6,922 nt of DNA, taken from NCBI GenBank assembly GCA_947377705.1, contig CANCGU010000143.1, forward strand, positions 1 to 6,922. Direction: 5' to 3'. The position numbers and the translations under genes are program-made. A model generated the notes under the pieces. The model made no database searches. It saw only the letters and a program-made list of their open reading frames with translations, and was not told where the DNA came from. This stretch comes from Comamonadaceae bacterium. Its GTDB lineage: Bacteria; Pseudomonadota; Gammaproteobacteria; Burkholderiales; Burkholderiaceae. Positions 1-5,326 of this stretch are shown piece after piece (within the stretch, counting starts at the first letter, position 1; each line of letters starts with the position of its first letter).

Positions 1-913
1 AGCTCATGTACTGCAAGGTCGAAATTTTGGCTGTGGCAATGGCTGCGTAAATATTGAAATTGGCAAGTGATGCAGCCAGATCATTCATCAACTCCCCGCC
101 TCGCACTTTATTTTGGACTATTTGTATTGGGCCACCCAGTACCTCATCCATAGCGACTTTGGCATATTGAAACTGGTATTGCTGGTGCAGCTTTTGTATG
201 TCACCGCCGCACTCGGTCAAAGTCTCCAACGTGCCAGAAAAGTAGTTGTTGTGCTGGGCTATGAATTGGCTGAATTTTTTCTTCAACTCATCCTTGGCAT
301 CGTTGTTATAAATGTTTTGCGCTGTTCTGTCCGCATTCAACCCCGTGGCCAGCAAGTGTGCATACCGTTCGCGCACAGTGCCAAACTTCAAAATCTAATC
401 CAGTTTCAACGTGTCCTTGTCCACGAACTCCGCAGGCTCAATAACTTTGGATTCATCCTCAACTACATGCGCCTTGCCTTCAAACCACTTTTGGGCGAAT
501 TTGGCTGAGTACTTGAACCCCATCGCATCCATAGCGTCAGGCACGTCCATCATGTCAAAGGGTGGCGGGGCTGGGCAGTCTTCTTGCTTTTTCTTTTCCA
601 GTGCAGCAGCTTGAGCACTGGCTGCGCTTGGCGGTGGTGATGCAGGTTTTGCCACTGCACTTTGCTGCCCCGTACCAACGTTTGCCGATGCTGCTGGCTT
701 GGGTTTGTTTTTGTCCTCAGGCAATGGCGCTGGATTTTTCACCATCAGCACGGACGCATCAGCTTTGACAGGGCGACAGCCATTACCCCCTTGCTTGAGC
801 ACCCACTCAAGGCCAAAGCCCACGGGACCAAGCGTTAAAAATGGATGGCGATCACGGTGCAATTCATCAACGTGGTTTTCAATGCTGGACTGTATTTTTT
901 CGAGTATCGACAT
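1..913 (-). pseudogene. DUF6402-like protein gene, in-frame TAG, 3' end cut by window
   Basis: The frame opens with ATG at 911-913, preceded by an in-frame TAG two codons upstream, so this is the only ATG start. It runs 172 codons to TAG at 395-397. The same frame then continues without another stop for 131 codons to position 2, and is cut by the window edge. Residues 1-60 are mixed. About 60-115 is a Pro/Ala/Lys-rich linker. From about 117 the protein has FDMMDVPDAMDAMGF and QKWFEG, then DTLKLD just before the stop. After the stop come ILKFGTVRERYAHLL, GGDIQKLHQQYQFQYAKV and LAASLANFNIYAAIATAK. I recognise this pattern from memory as DUF6402, where a Trp usually precedes the LKF-type motif. 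TAG is one base from TGG, so a nonsense mutation is the simplest reading. The family has no established activity that I know. It occurs in accessory regions, sometimes near type VI secretion genes, none of which is seen here. Only a short, closely placed AGGA precedes the start. Confidence 0.65.
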
Positions 914-947
914 GTCCTAAATTTATCATGGGAGAAACCTTTTGCAA
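914..947 (-). promoter_or_regulatory. Possible promoter for the DUF6402-like gene
   Basis: On the minus strand, TTGCAA (942-947) is followed after 16 bases by TAAATT (920-925), with TG one base before it as in an extended -10 (TGATAAATT). Both boxes match the sigma-70 consensus only partly, four of six bases each. Transcription would then start almost at the ATG, giving a near-leaderless message. This is a weak call from consensus matching only. Confidence 0.22.
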
Positions 948-960
948 TCACACTTGCAAA
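941..960. repeat. Dyad TTTGCAA-N6-TTGCAAA upstream of the DUF6402-like gene
   Basis: Two perfect 7-base arms, tttgcaa at 941-947 and ttgcaaa at 954-960, are separated by 6 bases. The core TTGCAA is itself a palindrome, so the site can also be read as two TTGCAA copies with starts 12 bp apart. It lies 28 bp upstream of the ATG at 913 and overlaps the candidate -35 box. That position would suit a dimeric repressor's operator, but this is inference. Confidence 0.4.
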
Positions 961-984
961 CCAAGTAGTTAATTTTCACATGAT

Positions 985-1010
985 TGTGGCTAGCATCAGC
1001 TATGGCCACA
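985..1010. repeat. Imperfect hairpin in the int-cargo intergenic region
   Basis: tgtggctagc (985-994) can pair with gcta (999-1002) and gccaca (1005-1010), leaving a 4-base loop and a 2-base bulge at 1003-1004. There is no T-run on either side, so it is not a standard intrinsic terminator. Role unknown. Confidence 0.35.
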
Positions 1011-1035
1011 GGTCAGCGTTTGAAATGCAGGAGAA

Positions 1036-1107
1036 CAGCCGACCACGCACGTTATGGCAACTGGGCTAGTGGGGTAGCTGCTGCTTAGTCCCCGTGCTTG
1101 TCGGCTG
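1036..1107. repeat. Long inverted repeat between int and the cargo gene
   Basis: cagccgac (1036-1043) is the exact reverse complement of gtcggctg (1100-1107). Inside this, gcac (1047-1050) pairs with gtgc (1094-1097), and gggcta (1063-1068) pairs with tagtccc (1086-1093) if one base bulges. The 72 bases could form an extended stem as RNA or a cruciform as DNA. It follows the 3' end of int, where a small RNA, a processing element or a remnant mobile element could lie. There is no T-run and no promoter that I can see, so no function is assigned. The rest of 914-1164 shows no convincing gene. Confidence 0.4.
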
Positions 1108-1164
1108 CGGTCGTGCAAAAGCTTAAATTAAACGTTTCCACTGCAACCGTTACCGCAGTAACGC

Positions 1165-2451
1165 TCAAGCCAACCGCTCAGCAGACATAGTGGCAGTCAA
1201 CTTGCTGTAATGGCGCTCAATCATTGCCGCGCTGTTGCCCATCTGCTTGCTGAGCGTGTGGATGTCAGTGCCAGCCAATAGCTCCGCAGTGGCATAGGTG
1301 TGACGCAGGCTGTACAAGGTCCGCTTCTGCCCTGCCCCATTCAGCGCCAAACCACTCTCACGCATCAGCTTCTCAAACATGCCGTTGAAGGTGCGGGGAC
1401 GCAGCCCGATGGCGTTGCGGAAGATGTGTTTGCCACTGTGTCCCAGTACCCTGTCAAAGTCCAACCCGCACACATCCTGCTGTCTGCCATGTAATCGCCT
1501 GAGTACAGACACAGCCTCGTGTTTGGCAATCAAGTAGCGTTCGCCAGTCTTGCCACTAACCCGCACACGCAAGTACCTGACCTTGTCGTACTCGTACCAC
1601 TCACAATGCCGCCATTCCACGTTCATAGCCTCAGTGCCGTGCCTCATGCCTGTCAATAGTAAGAACTCCACGTAGTCACACAGCAAGGGGCGTTGCAGCC
1701 GGTCAAAGTCGTAGCTGCCCCGTGTTTCCCATGTGGGCATAAACGCACGTAGCGCCGTAATCTCTCCTGCATCAAACGCTGGTCGCACCAGACCCTTCTC
1801 GCCTTTGCGTGACAACTTGGGCAATGGCACACGCTCACTGATCCAGCCATGTTGTATGGCAGTGGTGCACACGCGATTAAAAGCACTGGCAAAGTTCATC
1901 AACGTACTGCTTTTGGGCTTGCGTTGCATCTTGTCATTGCGCCACCGCTCAAACTCGGCAATGTTGTCGTGCCGTATGTTCTGCAGGTGGCGCTCACCGA
2001 AGAACGGTACAAAGTACTTGTCGATGATTTGGCAGTAATCCACATAAATCTTCTTGCCCGTGCCAGCAGCCAAGTCGCGTCGCAGTTCTTCAACGGTAAT
2101 CCGTGCAATTTCTGCAAAAGTCTTTTGTATGGGTGCCAAGCCCATGCGTTCCCTGTATCTGGCTTCGTCATACAAGTCGCAAGCCACCTGAGCCGCATAG
2201 TCCCTGTTGGTCTTGCGAGTGCTGACACGAACCCAAGCGCCAGTAAACAGCTTGTACTTGCATTGCCACACACGGCTGCGGGTGCGTTTGAACAAGATGA
2301 CCTCACCATCACGCAGGTAATGCACAGGGGCTGACGCTGGCTGTTGTAGGACGTCAGTTAGAGCAATGGGCTTGTTGAACTGTGCCAGCAAGGTGGGCAG
2401 CGTGTGGCTGGTGATGCCAGTAAATGTGTAGGTGATGCCGTTTATCTGCAT
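1165..2451 (-). CDS. int: Tyrosine-type site-specific recombinase (integrase)
   Basis: The 428-residue protein would catalyse site-specific integration or excision of the element through a phosphotyrosine intermediate. Residues about 50-105 form a basic N-terminal part (WQCKYK...WVRVSTRK) resembling an arm-type DNA-binding domain. About 110-215 is the SAM-like core-binding domain, and about 225-428 the catalytic domain. Visible active-site residues are Arg270 (LLTGMRHG), probable beta-hairpin Lys301 (SGKTGERY), Arg383 (YSLRHTYAT) and the nucleophile Tyr415 (IERHYSKL). The first His of the HxxR box is Tyr380, and the usual His/Trp before the nucleophile is Asn406 (MGNS). Both substitutions occur in some active integrases, so they do not prove inactivity. 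The reading frame is intact. The ATG at 2451 is the only ATG after the upstream in-frame TAA, although its ribosome binding site is poor (AGGG one base away). The stop is TGA. Its nearness to tRNA-Cys suggests that gene as the target. Confidence 0.9.
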   Translation of the reverse strand: MQINGITYTFTGITSHTLPTLLAQFNKPIALTDVLQQPASAPVHYLRDGEVILFKRTRSRVWQCKYKLFTGAWVRVSTRKTNRDYAAQVACDLYDEARYRERMGLAPIQKTFAEIARITVEELRRDLAAGTGKKIYVDYCQIIDKYFVPFFGERHLQNIRHDNIAEFERWRNDKMQRKPKSSTLMNFASAFNRVCTTAIQHGWISERVPLPKLSRKGEKGLVRPAFDAGEITALRAFMPTWETRGSYDFDRLQRPLLCDYVEFLLLTGMRHGTEAMNVEWRHCEWYEYDKVRYLRVRVSGKTGERYLIAKHEAVSVLRRLHGRQQDVCGLDFDRVLGHSGKHIFRNAIGLRPRTFNGMFEKLMRESGLALNGAGQKRTLYSLRHTYATAELLAGTDIHTLSKQMGNSAAMIERHYSKLTATMSAERLA

Positions 2452-2522
2452 ACCCTGCCCACACGCACTGGCAAGCTGGGGCGCATGAAACAGCCCTGCC
2501 GCATGTGACCGACAGCGTTAAA

Positions 2523-2549
2523 AGTGTGCAGGGAGTGTGCCGAGTGTGC
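2523..2549. repeat. Three direct copies of AGTGTGC near the int end of the element
   Basis: The heptamer AGTGTGC occurs at 2523-2529, 2534-2540 and 2543-2549, with starts 11 and 9 bp apart. The cluster lies between the tRNA-Cys terminator and the integrase start. Short direct repeats beside the crossover site are typical of arm-type integrase sites or recombination directionality factor sites. Assignment to either is inference from position. Confidence 0.4.
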
Positions 2550-2554
2550 TGGCG

Positions 2555-2589
2555 AAAAAAATGCCGCTACTGCGTGAACAGTAACGGCA
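2555..2589 (-). terminator. Intrinsic terminator downstream of tRNA-Cys
   Basis: On the minus strand, TGCCGTTACTG (2579-2589) pairs with CAGTAGCGGCA (2562-2572) around a 6-base loop, with one U-G wobble. Seven T follow directly (2555-2561). It begins 6 bases after the encoded CCA of tRNA-Cys and would end that transcript before the integrase region. Confidence 0.9.
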
Positions 2590-2595
2590 AGATTT

Positions 2596-2625
2596 TGGAG
2601 GCGCGACCCAGAGTCGAACTGGGCT
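2596..2625. other. Putative attachment site in the tRNA-Cys 3' end
   Basis: This is the T-arm to CCA part of tRNA-Cys, the segment most often used as att core by tyrosine integrases. The integrase gene lies on its 3' side. The core cannot be delimited because no second copy is present in the window. This is inference from gene position only. Confidence 0.3.
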
Positions 2626-2669
2626 AAACGGATTTGCAATCCGGTGCATAACCGCTTTGCTATCGCGCC
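2596..2669 (-). tRNA. tRNA-Cys, anticodon GCA
   Basis: This is a full cloverleaf of 74 bases including the encoded CCA (2596-2598). The acceptor arm pairs GGCGCGA with TCGCGCC, and the discriminator is U, as expected for cysteine tRNA. The anticodon GCA is at 2635-2637 in the loop TTGCAAA. The D arm has a short GCA/TGC stem and the T arm carries GTTCGAC. Position 27 is C facing U at 43, so the top pair of the anticodon stem is a mismatch. By my recollection E. coli tRNA-Cys has a G-U pair there. The gene lies 49 bp downstream of tRNA-Gly, with a terminator-like hairpin between them. It probably serves as the integration target of the adjacent element. Confidence 0.96.
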
Positions 2670-2682
2670 ATCTACTTTGACG

Positions 2683-2708
2683 AAAAAGGGAAGCATGGTG
2701 TGCTTCCC
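2683..2708 (-). terminator. Terminator-like hairpin between tRNA-Gly and tRNA-Cys
   Basis: On the minus strand, GGGAAGCA (2701-2708) pairs perfectly with TGCTTCCC (2688-2695) around a 5-base loop, followed by five T (2683-2687). Only 13 bases remain before the tRNA-Cys 5' end, too few for a promoter downstream of the hairpin. It may be a partial terminator that sets the Gly to Cys ratio, or a structure used in processing. Confidence 0.8.
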
Positions 2709-2718
2709 TGATCGAATT

Positions 2719-2794
2719 TGGAGCGGGAAACGAGATTCGAACTCGCGACCTCAACCTTGGCAAGGTTGCGCTCTACCAACTGAGCTATTCCCGC
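2719..2794 (-). tRNA. tRNA-Gly, anticodon GCC
   Basis: This is a full cloverleaf of 76 bases with encoded CCA (2719-2721) and discriminator U. The acceptor arm pairs GCGGGAA with TTCCCGC. The D arm contains AGCTCAGTTGGTAGAGC. The anticodon GCC is at 2759-2761, in the loop of the CAACC/GGTTG stem, and the T arm has GTTCGAATC. It is the first gene of a Gly-Cys pair. The order recalls glyW-cysT-leuZ of E. coli, but no tRNA-Leu follows here. It starts 58 bp after the lon stop codon. Confidence 0.97.
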
Positions 2795-2805
2795 GTAAGA
2801 CGCAT

Positions 2806-2834
2806 ATTCTAGCGTATTTTCTGAGCTATTCATC
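2806..2834 (-). promoter_or_regulatory. Possible promoter for the tRNA-Gly gene
   Basis: On the minus strand a good -10 box, TAGAAT (2806-2811), lies 11 bases before tRNA-Gly, with a weak -35 (GATGAA, 2829-2834) at 17-bp spacing. No terminator with a T-run is seen after lon at 2795-2852, so some tRNA transcription could also come by read-through from lon. Confidence 0.4.
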
Positions 2835-2852
2835 GCTAGAGTCAGAGAAATC

Positions 2853-5270
2853 TTAATGTTTCACAGACTCCGTTTTAGATGCGCTGTCAACGGCAGGTGT
2901 TGCCGTGACCGAGGGCACGTCATCAGGCAAAGGGGTTGGCATTCTTTCAAGCGCAATTTCCAAAACTTTGTCAATCCAACGCACCGGCACGATTTCTAAA
3001 CCGTTCTTCACGTTCTCTGGAATTTCTTGCAGATCTTTCACGTTTTCTTCTGGAATCATCACGGTCTTGATACCGCCACGCAATGCAGCCAACAACTTTT
3101 CCTTCAAGCCGCCAATGGCCGTCACTTCGCCACGCAAGGTGATCTCACCGGTCATTGCCACACTGGCGCGCACAGGGATACCTGTGAGGGCAGAGACCAA
3201 GGCGGTCGTCATCGCAGCACCCGCGCTGGGGCCGTCTTTGGGCGTTGCGCCATCGGGCACGTGAATGTGAATATCACGCTTCTCCAACAACTCTTCAGAA
3301 ATGCCCAAGCGACGTGCACGGCTACGCACCACGGTGCGCGCGGCCTCGACAGACTCTTTCATCACATCACCCAGCGAACCCGTGCGTGTGATGGTGCCTT
3401 TGCCGATCATGATGGCCGCCTCGATGGTCAACAAATCGCCCCCCACCTCGGTCCATGCCAAGCCAACGACTTGGCCCACTTGGTTCTCAGCTTCAGCGCG
3501 GCCGTAGCTGTACTTACGCACACCCAAGAACTCAGACAAGTTGTCAGCCGTTACCTTGACTTGCGGCTTCATTTGCTTGAGCAACATCGCCTTGACCACC
3601 TTGCGGCAAATCTTAGACATTTCGCGCTCCAGCGAGCGCACGCCTGCTTCACGCGTGTAGTAACGCACGATGTCACGAATGGCGGCTTCATCGACCGACA
3701 GCTCTTCGTCTTTCACACCGTTGTTCTTCATTTGCTTGGGCAGCAAATACTTCATGGCAATGTGGGTTTTTTCGTCTTCGGTGTAACCCGACAAGCGAAT
3801 GACTTCCATGCGATCGAGCAAGGCCGGGGGAATATTCATGGAGTTTGAAGTGGCCACAAACATCACATCGCTCAGGTCGTAATCGACCTCCACGTAATGG
3901 TCACCAAACTTGTTGTTCTGCTCGGGGTCCAACACCTCCAGCAAAGCGCTGGAAGGATCGCCACGCGAATCCACGCCCAACTTATCGATCTCATCGAGCA
4001 AGAACAAGGGGTTACGTGTGCCGATTTTGGTCAAACTTTGTAACACCTTGCCAGGCATGGCGCCAATGTAAGTGCGGCGGTGTCCACGAATTTCGGCCTC
4101 ATCACGCATGCCACCCAAAGCCATGCGCACGTACTTACGTCCCGTGGCTTTGGCAATGGATTGACCGAGCGAGGTTTTACCCACACCAGGAGGGCCTACT
4201 AAGCACAAGATGGGTGCTTTGACTTTGTCCACGCGTTGCTGGACAGCAAGGTATTCCAAGATGCGGTCTTTGACTTTGTCCAGACCATAGTGGTCTTCAT
4301 TCAACACGGCCTCAGCGTTGCTGAGATCGTGCTTGATCTTGGTCTTTTTATGCCAAGGCAAGCCCACCAACGCATCGAGGTAATTGCGCACCACGGTGGC
4401 CTCTGCCGACATGGGGGACATGAGCTTGAGCTTCTTCAACTCAGCGTCAGCCTTCTTGCGTGCCTCTTGGGGCATGCGTGCAGCCTTGATCTTTTTCTCG
4501 ACCTCTTCTATGTCCGCGCCCTCTTCGCCTTCGCCCAGTTCTTTTTGAATGGCTTTGACTTGTTCGTTCAGGTAGAAGTCGCGTTGGTTTTTTTCCATCT
4601 GGCGCTTGACGCGGCCCCGGATTTTTTTATCAACGTTGAGAATTTCAACTTCACGCTCGATTTGCTCAAACAAGTTGGACAAACGTTCACGCACAGGCGA
4701 CAAGTCGAGCACCACTTGTTTGCTCTCGAGTTTCAAGGGCAAATGCGCAGCAATAGTGTCAGCCAAGCGGCCTGCATCATCAATGCTGGCAATGGAGGTC
4801 AAGATCTCTGGCGGAATTTTTTTGTTCAGTTTGACGTATTGGTCAAACTGCTGCATCACCGCGCGGCGCAAGGCCTCGACTTCGCTGCCCGTCTCGGCTG
4901 GCAGCACCTCGATGGGGGTTACATGGGCTGTGAAATGCGATTCACCGTCTTCAATGCCGTCCACCTTGGCGCGTTGCTGGCCTTCGACCAGTACCTTCAC
5001 CGTGCCGTCTGGCAACTTGAGCATTTGCAAAATCGTAGAGACGCAACCGACTTCAAACATATCGGTCACCGCTGGCTCATCTTTGGCGGCCGCTTTCTGT
5101 GCGACCAACATGATGCGGCGCTCAGCGGCCATGGCAGCTTCTAGGGCTTTGATGCTCTTGGGGCGCCCCACAAACAAGGGAATAACCATGTGGGGGAACA
5201 CCACCACGTCGCGCAAAGGCAACAGGGGCAGCTCAAGAGGGGTCGCGGGGAGCGGTGGTTGTCCAGACAT
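2853..5270 (-). CDS. lon: ATP-dependent serine protease Lon (endopeptidase La)
   Basis: Lon is a cytoplasmic homohexamer that unfolds and degrades damaged proteins and selected regulators. The 805-residue protein has a LonN substrate-binding domain at about 12-210 and a coiled helical region at about 210-310. The AAA+ module has Walker A GPPGVGKT (359-366) and Walker B LLDEIDK (424-430). The C-terminal protease domain has a Ser-Lys dyad, Ser682 in DGPSAG and Lys725 in GGLKEK, spaced as in E. coli Ser679/Lys722. All key residues are present. It is slightly longer than E. coli Lon (784), mainly through an N-terminal stretch and a tail after about 778 rich in Pro, Ser, Thr and Val. The ATG at 5270 has a good ribosome binding site, GGAAGG, 6 bases upstream. 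It follows clpX by 56 bp, with a terminator in the gap, and is followed by tRNA genes instead of the hupB found after lon in E. coli. Confidence 0.98.
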   Translation of the reverse strand: MSGQPPLPATPLELPLLPLRDVVVFPHMVIPLFVGRPKSIKALEAAMAAERRIMLVAQKAAAKDEPAVTDMFEVGCVSTILQMLKLPDGTVKVLVEGQQRAKVDGIEDGESHFTAHVTPIEVLPAETGSEVEALRRAVMQQFDQYVKLNKKIPPEILTSIASIDDAGRLADTIAAHLPLKLESKQVVLDLSPVRERLSNLFEQIEREVEILNVDKKIRGRVKRQMEKNQRDFYLNEQVKAIQKELGEGEEGADIEEVEKKIKAARMPQEARKKADAELKKLKLMSPMSAEATVVRNYLDALVGLPWHKKTKIKHDLSNAEAVLNEDHYGLDKVKDRILEYLAVQQRVDKVKAPILCLVGPPGVGKTSLGQSIAKATGRKYVRMALGGMRDEAEIRGHRRTYIGAMPGKVLQSLTKIGTRNPLFLLDEIDKLGVDSRGDPSSALLEVLDPEQNNKFGDHYVEVDYDLSDVMFVATSNSMNIPPALLDRMEVIRLSGYTEDEKTHIAMKYLLPKQMKNNGVKDEELSVDEAAIRDIVRYYTREAGVRSLEREMSKICRKVVKAMLLKQMKPQVKVTADNLSEFLGVRKYSYGRAEAENQVGQVVGLAWTEVGGDLLTIEAAIMIGKGTITRTGSLGDVMKESVEAARTVVRSRARRLGISEELLEKRDIHIHVPDGATPKDGPSAGAAMTTALVSALTGIPVRASVAMTGEITLRGEVTAIGGLKEKLLAALRGGIKTVMIPEENVKDLQEIPENVKNGLEIVPVRWIDKVLEIALERMPTPLPDDVPSVTATPAVDSASKTESVKH

Positions 5271-5276
5271 GGTCAG

Positions 5277-5282
5277 CCTTCC
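5277..5282 (-). promoter_or_regulatory. lon ribosome binding site
   Basis: GGAAGG lies 6 bases before the lon ATG and fixes that start. It begins only 3 bases after the T-run of the upstream terminator hairpin, so folding or stalling there could affect lon expression. Confidence 0.75.
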
Positions 5283-5285
5283 ATT

Positions 5286-5314
5286 AAAAAGGGACGTGTG
5301 CTTGGCACCGTCCC
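5286..5314 (-). terminator. Intrinsic terminator between clpX and lon
   Basis: On the minus strand, GGGACG (5309-5314) pairs with CGTCCC (5291-5296), and GTGC (5305-5308) pairs with GCAC (5298-5301). There is a 3-base loop and a single bulged A at 5297, and five T follow (5286-5290). It starts 12 bases after the clpX stop codon. Form and position fit termination of the clpP-clpX transcript, perhaps only partial because lon starts 15 bases further on. Confidence 0.85.
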
Positions 5315-5326
5315 CGAGATGAATCT

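Larger units (their letters stand above)
1..2595. mobile_element. End of a putative integrative element at tRNA-Cys
   Basis: A tyrosine recombinase gene lies directly beyond the 3' end of a tRNA-Cys gene, followed by a non-coding stretch with inverted repeats and an accessory cargo gene. Elements that use tyrosine integrases very often insert into the 3' end of a tRNA gene and keep int next to the junction, which is what is seen here. The right boundary is taken as the tRNA-Cys 3' end. The tRNA terminator at 2555-2589 may be host or element sequence. No second copy of the tRNA-Cys 3' end is visible from 1 to 2595, so the other boundary must lie beyond the left edge, if the element is still intact. 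Whether the element is mobile, and whether it is a phage, an integrative conjugative element or a genomic island, cannot be told. Confidence 0.5.

Noticed and set aside
395..397. TAG as a programmed pyrrolysine codon
   Set aside because: Pyrrolysine use is essentially unknown in this bacterial group and no supporting genes are present; a TGG to TAG change is far simpler.
113..508. Plus-strand open frame of 131 codons opposite the DUF6402-like gene
   Set aside because: The minus strand carries the family-like sequence in one continuous frame; the plus frame has no ribosome binding site or recognisable domain.
845..1069. Plus-strand open frame across the int-cargo gap
   Set aside because: It is short, overlaps the cargo gene start antisense, and has no recognisable domain or start signal.
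1036..1107. Integron attC site
   Set aside because: The needed GTTRRRY/RYYYAAC ends are not found, and there is no integron integrase or cassette array.
1156..1163. CAGTAACG shared with the tRNA-Cys terminator (2579-2586) as a possible att duplicate
   Set aside because: Only 8 bases match and the flanks differ; it lies inside the element, not at a boundary.
2683..2708. AAGCACAC shared between this hairpin and the clpX-lon hairpin as a repeat family
   Set aside because: The octamer lies in different parts of the two stems, so common origin is not supported.
2442..2856. Short open frames running across the two tRNA genes
   Set aside because: They are chance frames over clear tRNA cloverleafs and terminators.
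3027..5144. Long plus-strand open frames opposite lon (such as 3027-3848 and 4236-5144)
   Set aside because: They are antisense shadows of a highly conserved gene with all its domains, and their His/Gln/Leu-rich translations show no family features.
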